DNA of 40,020 bases, from positions 1-40,020 of the forward strand of contig CALGZX010000033.1 in assembly GCA_937934165.1 (NCBI GenBank), given 5' to 3'. Both the position numbers and the translations under genes were made by a program. Source of the stretch: an uncultured Collinsella sp. (lineage in GTDB: Bacteria > Actinomycetota > Coriobacteriia > Coriobacteriales > Coriobacteriaceae). Shown piece after piece: positions 32,890 to 40,020 of the stretch; positions within the stretch are counted from its first letter, which is position 1; every line of letters begins with the position of its first letter. The notes below the pieces were generated by a model. It saw only the letters and a list, made by a program, of their open reading frames with translations. It searched no databases and was not told the DNA's origin.

Positions 32890-33525
32890 ATGACTGCACG
32901 CCTCATCGTTATGGATATCGACTCCACGCTCATCAACCAAGAGGTCATCGACCTGTTGGGCGAGGAGGCCGGCGTGGGCGAGCAGGTGGCACAGATCACT
33001 GAACGCGCTATGCGCGGCGAGCTGGACTTTAAGCAAGCGCTCGAGGAGCGCGTGGGGCTGCTTGCCGGTTTGGACGAGAGTGTGTTCGAGCGCACCTTTG
33101 AGCGTGTGACATTTACCCCCGGCGCGCTGGAGCTTGTGCGCTCGGCGCACAGCAAGGGCTGGAAGGTCGGCGTGGTAAGCGGCGGCTTCCACGAGGTCGC
33201 CGATAAGATCGTGGCCGCTGCGGGCATCGATTTTTGTCTAGCGAACCGCCTGGAGGTCGTAGACGGCAAGCTCACCGGTAAGTTGGCGGCAGACATTGTG
33301 ACCAAGGAGTCCAAACTTATCCAGCTGCTGGATTGGGCAGTTGAGTGCGGCGTCGATATGGTCCACACCGTCGCGATCGGCGACGGCGCCAACGACATCC
33401 CTATGATTCAGGCCGCGGGCACGGGCATCGCGTTTTGCGCCAAGCCCAAGACGCGCGAGGCCGCCCCGTTTGCCATCGACGAGCGCAACCTGATGCTCGC
33501 CATGGACATCATCCTGCGCGACTAG
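32890..33525 (+). CDS. serB: Phosphoserine phosphatase (HAD family)
   Basis: 211 residues. HAD motif I MDIDSTL has the nucleophile Asp9 and Asp11. Motif II SGGF (near 98) and motif IV GDGANDIPM (near 160) are also present. The cap region is a short helical bundle after motif I (NQEVIDLLGEEAGVGEQVAQI). It removes phosphate from phosphoserine in serine biosynthesis; other small phosphates cannot be excluded. The ATG at 32890 follows GGAAAGG. The next gene, larB, is 114 bases downstream and unrelated in function. Confidence 0.92.
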   Translation: MTARLIVMDIDSTLINQEVIDLLGEEAGVGEQVAQITERAMRGELDFKQALEERVGLLAGLDESVFERTFERVTFTPGALELVRSAHSKGWKVGVVSGGFHEVADKIVAAAGIDFCLANRLEVVDGKLTGKLAADIVTKESKLIQLLDWAVECGVDMVHTVAIGDGANDIPMIQAAGTGIAFCAKPKTREAAPFAIDERNLMLAMDIILRD

Positions 33526-33561
33526 TCGATCCGTCTAACAATTGAATCAGTCTGTCCTATA

Positions 33562-33595
33562 GTTTCCGAACAATTTTGTCTTAGTGTTCGGAAAC
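33562..33595 (+). promoter_or_regulatory. Inverted repeat upstream of larB
   Basis: GTTTCCGAACA (33562-33572) and TGTTCGGAAAC (33585-33595) are perfect 11-bp arms with a 12-base spacer. A possible -10, TAGACT (33611-33616), follows, and the right arm falls on the -35 position. It could be an operator for a lar regulator or a serB terminator, although no T-tract follows. Confidence 0.5.
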
Positions 33596-33639
33596 ATACC
33601 CTTTGAGTGCTAGACTTTGCGCCGTCGAAGGGAACATAT

Positions 33640-34422
33640 ATGGATAAGCGAGATCTTGAGCAATTGCTGAGCGATGTTGCCGACGGAACAGTCGCCCCGG
33701 CAGTCGCCCTCACGCGCATCCAGACGGCGCCGACCGCCGATCTGGGTTTTGCGCAGCTCGATCTTTCGCGCGGGGTGCGCCAGGGAGCCGGCGAGGTTGT
33801 CTACGGTGCCGGTAAAACCGCCGAGCAGATTGCCGCCATTATCAAAGCATTACTCGATGCCGGTCAGGAGCGCATCCTGGTCACGCGCCTGGACAGCGAA
33901 AAAGCCGCGCGCACCGCTGGGCTTCTCGGCACCGGCATCGACCTGGGATATGTCCCGGACGCACAGCTCGCCCTCGTGGGCGGCAAGCCCTCCCCTACCG
34001 GCAACGGACGCATCGTTGTCGCCTGCGCCGGTACGAGCGACCTGCCCGTCGCCGAGGAAGCCGCATTGACGGCCGAATTCTATGGCAACGAGGTCGACCG
34101 CCTCTACGACGTGGGTGTCGCCGGCCTGCACCGTCTGCTCGCGCATACCGAGGAGCTTGCCCAGGCACAGGTGGTCATCGCCATTGCCGGCATGGAGGGC
34201 GCACTGGCGAGCGTTGTCGGCGGCCTGGTGAGCTGTCCGGTCATCGCCGTTCCCACCAGCGTGGGTTACGGCGCGAGCTTTGGTGGCGTAGCCGCGCTGC
34301 TCGCCATGCTCAACTCCTGCGCCAGCGGCGTTTCGGTCGTCAATATCGACAACGGCTTTGGCGCCGCCTACCAGGCAAGTCTTATCAATCATCTGAGCGC
34401 CGGCACATCCTGCGCCCGTTAA
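33640..34422 (+). CDS. larB: Nickel-pincer cofactor biosynthesis protein LarB
   Basis: 260 residues, matching LarB, which carboxylates and hydrolyses nicotinic acid adenine dinucleotide to form the pincer precursor. The C-terminal half resembles PurE/AIR carboxylase, with GTSDLPVAEEAALTAEF, the AGMEGALASVVGGLV loop and VPTSVGYGASFGG. The N-terminal part starts DKRDLEQLLSDVADG. It would begin the LarA cofactor pathway. The next gene, larC, starts 10 bases later; larE is not in the window. The ATG at 33640 follows AAGGGA; an in-frame start 11 codons upstream lacks one. Confidence 0.94.
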   Translation: MDKRDLEQLLSDVADGTVAPAVALTRIQTAPTADLGFAQLDLSRGVRQGAGEVVYGAGKTAEQIAAIIKALLDAGQERILVTRLDSEKAARTAGLLGTGIDLGYVPDAQLALVGGKPSPTGNGRIVVACAGTSDLPVAEEAALTAEFYGNEVDRLYDVGVAGLHRLLAHTEELAQAQVVIAIAGMEGALASVVGGLVSCPVIAVPTSVGYGASFGGVAALLAMLNSCASGVSVVNIDNGFGAAYQASLINHLSAGTSCAR

Positions 34423-34432
34423 GGAGCATTCC

Positions 34433-35350
34433 ATGTCCAACCATCAGCACACGCTTATCATCGACGGCACTTCGGGCATCAGCGGCGATATGACCGTCGC
34501 GGCCCTGCTCGACCTGGGCGCCAGCGAGGAGCATCTGCGCGAACAGCTCGCCACGCTGCCGGTCGACGGCTTTTCGATCGCTGTAACGCGCGTAAACAAG
34601 CATGGCATCGACGCCTGCGACTTTGACGTTCAGCTGGCAGAGGAGCTCGAGAACCACGACCACGACATGGCCTGGCTCTACGGCAACGAAGCAGCTGCCG
34701 AGCACACGCACGAGCATGAGCACCACCATCATGATCATGGCGAACACGAACACGAGCACTGCCACGAGCATGACCATGAGGGCCACGCCCATGAGCACGA
34801 GGATCATCACCACACCCACCACCATCATCACCGCTCGCTAGCCGACGTCACCGCCATCATCGATGGCTCGCAGCTATGCGATGGCGCCAAGCGTCGTGCC
34901 CTCGCCATTTTTTCCGTACTCGCTGCTGCCGAGGCCAAGGCTCACGGCAAAACACCCGAGACCGTCATGTTCCACGAGGTGGGCGCCGTCGACTCCATCG
35001 TCGACGTCTGCTCCGTCGCCATCTGCCTCGACGACCTGGGTATTGAGGACATCGTGGTCGAGTCGCTTTCCGAGGGCCACGGCACCATTCGCTGCGCCCA
35101 CGGCCTCATGCCCATTCCCGTCCCCGCTGTTGTCAACCTGTGCCAGGCAGGCAATATCGCCCTCACGCCTGCACCTCTCGCCGGCGAGCTCGTGACGCCC
35201 ACGGGCGCCGCCATCGTCACCGCGCTGCGCACGTCCGACCAACTGCCCCCACGCTACCGCATCGAAGCCGTCGGCTACGGCGCCGGCAAACGCCCCTACG
35301 AGGGTTGCTCCGGCACGCTCCGCTGTCTGCTCGTTCACGCGGACGCATAG
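34433..35350 (+). CDS. larC: LarC, N-terminal (LarC1-like) part only
   Basis: 305 residues. The N-terminus has DGTSGISGDMTVAALLDLG. A His/Glu/Asp-rich stretch (about 73-133) contains roughly 30 His and probably binds nickel. The family motifs HEVGAVDSIVDV, GHGTIRCAHGLMPIPVPAV and TPTGAAIVTAL follow. LarC inserts nickel into the pincer precursor using CTP. Complete LarC proteins are about 400 or more residues with a second domain, made by frameshifting in L. plantarum. Here the reading frame stops at TAG (35348-35350). No second LarC part is visible in any frame before tetR, so the protein appears to be short. The ATG follows AAGGAG. Confidence 0.87.
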   Translation: MSNHQHTLIIDGTSGISGDMTVAALLDLGASEEHLREQLATLPVDGFSIAVTRVNKHGIDACDFDVQLAEELENHDHDMAWLYGNEAAAEHTHEHEHHHHDHGEHEHEHCHEHDHEGHAHEHEDHHHTHHHHHRSLADVTAIIDGSQLCDGAKRRALAIFSVLAAAEAKAHGKTPETVMFHEVGAVDSIVDVCSVAICLDDLGIEDIVVESLSEGHGTIRCAHGLMPIPVPAVVNLCQAGNIALTPAPLAGELVTPTGAAIVTALRTSDQLPPRYRIEAVGYGAGKRPYEGCSGTLRCLLVHADA

Positions 35351-35352
35351 CC

Positions 35353-35892
35353 ATGGATGCCCGCAAGGAAAAAAGCCGCGCCGCCATCGTCGCAGCATTC
35401 TCCGAGCTCCTGCGCGAGGAAGACTACAGCAAGATCACCGTCGGCGACATCATTGCCCGCGCCCACGTAGGTCGCACGACGTTCTACGGCCTCTTCAAGA
35501 GCAAAGATGACTTGCTCGCCAAGCTCGTGAGCGACATCTGCACCCACGCTCTCGACGACGATGGCACACCACTCGACGACCCACTCGTGCAGGTCGAGCA
35601 TATCCTCAACAACCTCTGGGAGCGCCGCCAGGGCGTCCGAGCCCTCGTAGCCGGCGCCGGCTCACGCATCTTCGCCGACAGCCTCCGCAAGACCATCATG
35701 GCCCGAGCAGCCGAAACCGTCCCTACCGACCCAAACGGCCCCGCCGCCACCATGGACCGAAGCTTCCTACTACACCACATAGCCTCAAGCTTCGTAGGAA
35801 TGGTCCAATGGTGGGCCTGGCACAACCTCCAAGCAGATAAGGCCGAAGTAGCCAAAGACTACCTATCAGCTATTAAGCCTCTCTTCAACTAA
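35353..35892 (+). CDS. TetR-family transcriptional regulator
   Basis: 179 residues. The N-terminal helix-turn-helix (about 10-55) reads IVAAFSELLREEDYSKITVGDI then HVGRTTFYGLFKSKDDLL. The C-terminal part is a helical ligand domain of the TetR_C type, without a recognisable ligand. The ATG at 35353 starts two bases after the larC stop and has no clear own ribosome-binding site, so it is probably made by coupling. It is therefore likely co-transcribed with larBC and may regulate the lar genes. Confidence 0.85.
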   Translation: MDARKEKSRAAIVAAFSELLREEDYSKITVGDIIARAHVGRTTFYGLFKSKDDLLAKLVSDICTHALDDDGTPLDDPLVQVEHILNNLWERRQGVRALVAGAGSRIFADSLRKTIMARAAETVPTDPNGPAATMDRSFLLHHIASSFVGMVQWWAWHNLQADKAEVAKDYLSAIKPLFN

Positions 35893-36048
35893 GTAAACCC
35901 CTCATCTCAAAGCCCCGCCCCAACCCAAAGCACAATCCATCCCAAAGTGTCAACAGCTACCCAACGCCCCTACCAGCAACAAGCCCCTCCCATCCAAATT
36001 CAGATATATATGTTGGGTTGCTTGTACGAACGCAACAAAGAACCCGCA

Positions 36049-36173
36049 GCTGTCCGCATGGGGTAACTTCCCAGCGCACTCCGCAGGACGCAAAAAGGCT
36101 CGTCGCACGAAGTGCGCAGCGAGCCTTTTTGCATGTCCGAGGACGCGCTGGGAAGTTACCCCATGCGGACAGC
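36049..36173. repeat. Nested hairpin element S1 downstream of larD
   Basis: A perfect 29-bp inverted repeat has arms at 36049-36077 and 36145-36173, with the GCATGGGGTAACTTCCCAGC core. Inside, GCAAAAAGGCTCG (36090-36102) pairs with 36120-36132 around a small GCGCACTTCGTGCG-type hairpin. The latter stem with T-run ends could stop transcription from both sides. The rest of the gap, 35893-36048, holds no gene or clear signal. The core is shared with element S2 at 38554. Confidence 0.8.
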
Positions 36174-36194
36174 GGACAACTATGTAGCCTCAGA

Positions 36195-36926
36195 CTAGAA
36201 CATGCCCAAGAAACCATGCACAAACAGCGCGGCCAGAGCGGCACCGACAAACGGCGCGATGCCAGGAACAAGCAGGCCGTACTTCCAGTTGTTGTCAGCC
36301 TTGTTCTTGATCGGCAGCACCTGATAGGCCATGCGAGGACCAAGGTCACGAGCCTGGTTCATGGCGAAGCCGGTGATGCCGCCCATGCCCATGCCAACGG
36401 CCCAAACGATCAGGCCGACGCAGATGGCGAGCATCAGAACGTTCTCGCCGGCGCGGCTAGCGGCAGCGAGGATGGCGCTGATGAACACAAAGGTGCAGAT
36501 AGCCTCGCAGAAGAAGTTACGGGCGTAGTTCGTACCCTCGGTGGTGGGGTTGGTCGAGAAGATGTTGCGCTGGGCAATGGGGTCGACGACGCCATCGGAA
36601 GCCTTGAACTCATCGGCATACATCAACCACGCGATCACGGCGCCCGCAAAGCCGCCGAGCATATCGGCAATCATGAAGGGAATGCAGCTGCTCCACGGCA
36701 CCAGGCCCACGATGCACTGGGCAAGCACCATGGCGGGGTTCATGCACACGGCGCCGCCAAAGATAAACAGAGCGACCGAGATGCCAAAAGACCAGGTGGT
36801 GATGGCAAACATGTGGCCGGAGCCCTGATACTTGGTGCCCTTAAGCACGGTATCGCAGTGTACGCCCACGCCAAAGATGATCATGAGGGCCGTTGCGCCG
36901 AATTCGCAGAGGAGTTTGGTAAGCAT
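36195..36926 (-). CDS. larD: Aquaglyceroporin-type channel, probable LarD lactic-acid channel
   Basis: 243 residues with about six membrane helices, of the MIP/GlpF family. The first NPA box is intact (MNPAMVLAQ). The second reads MNQARDLGPRM, an NQA in place of NPA, while the selectivity-filter Arg and conserved Asp remain. In L. plantarum LarD of the lar operon is such a channel for lactic acid. Here the gene lies 49 bases after larA on the same strand, which supports the same role; glycerol is possible. The ATG at 36926 follows GATAAGG. S1 lies past the stop. Confidence 0.85.
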   Translation of the reverse strand: MLTKLLCEFGATALMIIFGVGVHCDTVLKGTKYQGSGHMFAITTWSFGISVALFIFGGAVCMNPAMVLAQCIVGLVPWSSCIPFMIADMLGGFAGAVIAWLMYADEFKASDGVVDPIAQRNIFSTNPTTEGTNYARNFFCEAICTFVFISAILAAASRAGENVLMLAICVGLIVWAVGMGMGGITGFAMNQARDLGPRMAYQVLPIKNKADNNWKYGLLVPGIAPFVGAALAALFVHGFLGMF

Positions 36927-36975
36927 AAAACCTTATCTTTCTTGTCGGTTATAAACGATTCGTTTGGGCCGTGCA

Positions 36976-38253
36976 CTAGTGCTGCGCGACGACAACGCCC
37001 AGGCCATCGGGAATGACGGCAACCTTGGCATCGGCACCCTTCATCTCAAAGGCGAGCTTGAGCGCCTCCTCGATAGTGTTGACCGGCGTCATGTGCATAT
37101 CCTTGAGCATCTGGTGATCGCACAGGTCGGTGACCATGATCACAGGGTGATGCGCCAGGATGCGGGCGAAAATCTGGCTCGTCCACTGGTCGGGCAGGGT
37201 CTCGTCCTTAGGACGGTCGATGCAGGCGCGCTCAAACTCCGCCGGATCGTTGTCGGCGATGTTGTGATAGAAGCCTTCGCCACCGTGACCGTCGGCGCAA
37301 CCGGCGACATCAATAATCACGCCGCCCTCGGGAAGCGTGGCCTCGGCAGCGCACATGCCCTTCACGGCCTGGTAGATGTTCTGGTCGAGCGGGTAGCCAC
37401 CGTTGGTGGTGATGGCAATCTCGCACTCGACGGGCTCAACGCCGGCAAGGCTCTTCACGAACTCGCAGCCGGCCTCGTGCGCCTTGTGGATGTCGCCGGC
37501 AAAGGAGCCGATGACCTCGTGCTTGCCGTTAAGCACCACGTTAAGCACAAAGGCAAGGTGAGCCATCTCGGCAGCGGCGAACATGTCCTCGCTCACGTGG
37601 TTGTGGCACAGGTTGCCGGCACGCGAGTGGGAATCGTTCACAAACTGACCGTTGTGGTTGTACATGATGGTCTTGTAGCTGGCAATGCCGGGCAGGACGG
37701 ACTTGCGGCTACCGGAGAAACCAGCAAAGAAGTGCGGCTCAATAAAGCCCTCGGCAAGCAGCAGATCGCAATCGGCGGCAATCTTGTTGATGATGCACTC
37801 GCCACCAGAAGGCAGGGTGCCGATCTTTTTCATCATGCTGTCGTCAGTCGCGACGTGCATAACGATTTCCTCGTTGGCAACGATCTCCTCGCCATACTTG
37901 TTGACGAGCTCCTCGTGCGTCGACGGACGGTGCATACCCGTAGCAACCAAAATACGCACGCGAGCCTCGGGCGCAGCAGAATGGATGTGATGCAGCAGAA
38001 TAGGCATCGTCACACGCGAGGGAACGGGACGCGTATGGTCGGAGCTAATGATGACAATATCCTTCTTGCCAGCACAAAGCTCCTCGAGTGAAGGCGAGCC
38101 ATAAGGGTTGGCAAGCGACTCCTCTACCAGCTCTTCCTGCGATTTCGTGGTCTTAAACTCGTTTTGATGACCCTCCATCACACCTGCGAAGTTCTTATCC
38201 TCGAGCTCTAGATGCAACGTCTTGTGGTCAAACGGTAGTTCACATTCAAACAA
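36976..38253 (-). CDS. larA: Nickel-dependent lactate racemase LarA
   Basis: 425 residues, as for L. plantarum LarA (424). The catalytic and cofactor regions are present: IVIISSDHTRPVPS, ATGMHRPSTHEELVNKYGE with its His, EPHFFAGFSGSRKSVLPG with the pincer-linked Lys, and MYNHNGQF with a nickel-ligand His. It interconverts L- and D-lactate with the nickel-pincer nucleotide. The start is a TTG at 38253, chosen because AGGAAGAGGG lies before it and the N-terminus then aligns with the family; upstream ATGs in the same frame would add untranslated leader. LarA and larD share one transcript, facing larBC. Confidence 0.93.
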   Translation of the reverse strand: MFECELPFDHKTLHLELEDKNFAGVMEGHQNEFKTTKSQEELVEESLANPYGSPSLEELCAGKKDIVIISSDHTRPVPSRVTMPILLHHIHSAAPEARVRILVATGMHRPSTHEELVNKYGEEIVANEEIVMHVATDDSMMKKIGTLPSGGECIINKIAADCDLLLAEGFIEPHFFAGFSGSRKSVLPGIASYKTIMYNHNGQFVNDSHSRAGNLCHNHVSEDMFAAAEMAHLAFVLNVVLNGKHEVIGSFAGDIHKAHEAGCEFVKSLAGVEPVECEIAITTNGGYPLDQNIYQAVKGMCAAEATLPEGGVIIDVAGCADGHGGEGFYHNIADNDPAEFERACIDRPKDETLPDQWTSQIFARILAHHPVIMVTDLCDHQMLKDMHMTPVNTIEEALKLAFEMKGADAKVAVIPDGLGVVVAQH

Positions 38254-38369
38254 TGATGAGCGCCCTCTTCCTTTCAACTGACACACTAGATAAACCGTTG
38301 GAAGGATACGCCGCTCACCGAAAAACACCACCGTCCACCGACTCATTAACACAACGTTCATATTTGACC

Positions 38370-38412
38370 CACAACAAAACGGCCGCGACCCCAAACGGGA
38401 CCGCGGCCGCTA
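38370..38412 (-). terminator. GC-rich hairpin with T-rich tail, likely ilvE terminator
   Basis: On the minus strand GCGGCCGCGGTCCC pairs imperfectly with GGTCGCGGCCG, followed by TTTTGTTG. It lies downstream of ilvE and S2, and upstream of larA. No good larA promoter could be picked out in 38254-38369. Confidence 0.6.
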
Positions 38413-38553
38413 CAGTCGTAAGGCGAGAAGCGCCAAACGCGCCGTTGGGACAGACCCCATCCAAAACGCGCGAAGCGCACCATTATTCCCCCAGCCAGTA
38501 ATCCGCCGAAGACCGGACATCGCAGGGCCCGCCATAAGTTTACTTTTAGGCAC

Positions 38554-38631
38554 GTCCTCGGACATGCAAGAAGCCCTCGCTGCGCACTTCGTGCGGCGAG
38601 GGCTTCTTGCGTCCTGCGGAATGCGCCGGGA
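38554..38631. repeat. Nested hairpin element S2 downstream of ilvE
   Basis: GTCCTCGGACATGC is followed by a perfect 15-bp stem, GCAAGAAGCCCTCGC (38566-38580) with its complement (38596-38610), around a GCGCACTTCGTGCG hairpin, then GCGTCCTGCGGAATGCGC. The same order occurs inverted in S1 at 36069-36144. The stems differ in sequence but still pair, which is compensatory change. The 29-bp outer arms of S1 are not kept here. Confidence 0.8.
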
Positions 38632-38666
38632 GGGAACTTACTCTCCGCCCGGGCAGGTAAGACGAA

Positions 38667-39719
38667 TTACGCGACGGTGTAAACCCAGTTGTGCTTATCC
38701 TCAACAGCACCAGACTGGATGCCCGTCAGGGTCTCGCGGAGCTTCTTCATCACAGGACCGATCTCGGTGTAGCCGGCCGGGAAGGTCACAGTCTCGTCGG
38801 CACCGTAGACCTTGTTGTCGATCTCGCCCACCGGGGAGATAACGGCAGCGGTGCCGCACAGACCGCACTCAACAAAGGTGCCGGCCTTGACCTCGGCCCA
38901 CTCGACGGGACGCTGGTCGACGGTCATGCCCAGGTCCTGAGCAACCTGAACGAGCGAACGGCGGGTGATGGAGGGCAGGATGGAGTCGGTGTGCGACTGC
39001 GGGACGACAAGCGTGCCGTCCTCCTTCACGAACAGGACGTTGGCGCCACCGGTCTCCTCGACATAGGTGCGGGACTCGGAGTCGAGATACAGGTTCTCGG
39101 CATAGCCCTCGCGGTGAGCTTCCATCGTGGGCTTAAGGGACATGGCGTAGTTGAGGCCAGCCTTGATGTTGCCGGTGCCGTGCGGTGCGGCGCGGTCGTA
39201 CTCGGAAACGCGCAGCTTGACAGGCTTGAGGCCACCCTTAAAGTACGGACCGACCGGGGTCACGAGAATGCGGAACGTGTACTCAGGAGCGGGAGCCACG
39301 CCGATCACGTCACCGGAGCCGATCATAAACGGACGCACATACAGGGTTGCGCCAGAGCCGAAGGGCGGAACCCATGCGGCGTTGGCAGAGACGACCTGCT
39401 TGACGGCCTCAACGAACTTGTCCTTGGGGAACGGGGGCATCTCGAGGCGCTGAGCGGAGTTGTACATACGCTCGGCGTTCATGTCGGGACGGAAGCAGAC
39501 GATGCTGCCGTCCTCGGCGGTGTAGGCCTTCAGGCCCTCAAAGACCTCCTGACAGTAATGGAAGATGCCGCCGCACTCGGAGACATGCAGGGTGTGGTCG
39601 GTGGTCAGGCCGCCCTCGTCCCACTCGCCATCCTTCCAATGAGCCTCGTAGCTGTAATCGGTCTTCATGTAGCCAAAGCCGAGGCTACCCCAATCGATAT
39701 CCTTCTTCTCGACAGTCAT
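38667..39719 (-). CDS. ilvE: Branched-chain amino acid aminotransferase
   Basis: 350 residues, a fold-type IV PLP enzyme of the longer IlvE class. The PLP Lys lies in GTGNIKAGLNYAMSLKP. Other marks are FEGLKAYTAEDGSIVCFRP, NAERMYNSAQRL, TYVEETGGANVLFV and CGTAAVISPVGEID. It makes Leu, Ile and Val from their keto acids, or begins their breakdown. The ATG at 39719 follows AAGGAG. The open frame goes on upstream for 49 codons to an ATG at 39866 right behind a good -10; a leaderless, extended form is therefore conceivable but unlikely. Confidence 0.95.
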   Translation of the reverse strand: MTVEKKDIDWGSLGFGYMKTDYSYEAHWKDGEWDEGGLTTDHTLHVSECGGIFHYCQEVFEGLKAYTAEDGSIVCFRPDMNAERMYNSAQRLEMPPFPKDKFVEAVKQVVSANAAWVPPFGSGATLYVRPFMIGSGDVIGVAPAPEYTFRILVTPVGPYFKGGLKPVKLRVSEYDRAAPHGTGNIKAGLNYAMSLKPTMEAHREGYAENLYLDSESRTYVEETGGANVLFVKEDGTLVVPQSHTDSILPSITRRSLVQVAQDLGMTVDQRPVEWAEVKAGTFVECGLCGTAAVISPVGEIDNKVYGADETVTFPAGYTEIGPVMKKLRETLTGIQSGAVEDKHNWVYTVA

Positions 39720-39873
39720 ATGTCGCTCCTTACATACACGGTTGCATACTCGCGAACCCGCACGCAAGGACCGAAGCCGGCCGCGTCGCAACGTCGCATA
39801 CCCGGAAGCGTAGAGCCGGGCAGGACACGCGGGCAGCATCGAAGCCGATGGCACGTCGATTCGCATGCAGGTG

Positions 39874-39879
39874 ATTGTA
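39874..39879 (-). promoter_or_regulatory. Candidate -10 of the ilvE promoter
   Basis: TACAAT on the minus strand matches five of six -10 bases. The -35 is poor. Transcription from here would give a leader of about 148 nt before the ilvE ATG, with only a weak CCCGG/CCGGG stem in it. Confidence 0.5.
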
Positions 39880-39966
39880 CTCCCCGCACGCCTTGGATAA
39901 AACGTTTTTCTTTAACTAAGTAAAGTATTTTCACTTGCCTTCAACACAAAAGGCCCGCCATCGAAT

Positions 39967-40020
39967 TGAACTGCCTCCCATTTCTTGGACATGAGAAATG
40001 GGAGGCTTTCTTTATGCGCG
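39967..40020 (+). mobile_element. Left end of an IS3-family (IS150-type) insertion sequence, cut by the window edge
   Basis: TGAACTGCCTCCCATTTCTT resembles the known IS150 end TGTACTGCACCCATTTTGTT, and the following GGACATGAGAAATGG also agrees. A 13-bp inverted repeat, GCCTCCCATTTCT (39973-39985) with 39994-40006, lies inside. An ATG follows at 40014, as expected for the first transposase frame. No transposase sequence is available to confirm it. Confidence 0.55.

Noticed and set aside
34433..35892. Programmed frameshift from larC into a LarC2 frame
   Set aside because: The sequence after 35300 shows no LarC2-like residues in any frame; it is occupied by the tetR gene.
1..40020. CRISPR arrays, tRNA or rRNA genes, prophage or plasmid functions
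   Set aside because: No direct-repeat spacer array, no tRNA-like fold and no phage or replication gene was seen on either strand.

Overview
The window reads as a high-GC, mostly non-mobile chromosome segment from an anaerobic, sugar-fermenting gut actinobacterium. The gene set (Kdp, Ebg, uronate pathway, two FeoA plus FeoB, Lar lactate racemase, LacI regulators) and the base composition fit Coriobacteriia, most likely Collinsella. I infer this from memory of such genomes; no search was run.

Layout. An old-yellow-enzyme type reductase (34-1983) comes first. Then a complete potassium-uptake locus: kdpFABC on the minus strand (6817 to 2230), including a 28-residue kdpF, and the sensor pair kdpDE divergent on the plus strand (7062-10494). 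A GltD-like flavoprotein (10592-11809) follows. From 12017 to 19696, all on the minus strand, lies a hexuronate module: LacI regulator, then uxaC, a GPH-family symporter, uxaB and uxaA. Iron uptake follows: a Cys-rich FeoB-associated peptide, feoB and two feoA genes (19841-23202). Next are an HPr-like protein (23391-23639), an amino acid permease (24061-25524) and a two-subunit Ebg-type beta-galactosidase (25678-29145) with a divergent LacI regulator (29522-30538). aspS and serB are divergent (30846-33525). The nickel-pincer lactate racemase system is split: larB, a short larC and a TetR gene on the plus strand (33640-35892) converge on larD and larA on the minus strand (36195-38253). ilvE (38667-39719) and what looks like the left end of an IS150-type IS3 element (39967 onward) close the window.

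How it works together. The two sugar operons are built alike. Each has a LacI-type palindrome directly downstream of a candidate -10 and another over the -35. The uronate genes take glucuronate or galacturonate to 2-keto-3-deoxygluconate; the kinase and aldolase that finish the route are not here. The lar genes would interconvert lactate isomers and move lactic acid across the membrane.

The most unusual content is intergenic. There are several families of long hairpins. Copies of an 82-bp nested hairpin sit in direct orientation on both sides of the kdp locus. A second family, with compensatory stem changes, sits in inverted orientation on both sides of larDA. Three other long inverted-repeat structures lie near gene ends. 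I found no CRISPR array, tRNA, rRNA or complete transposase, and no clearly new multi-gene system.
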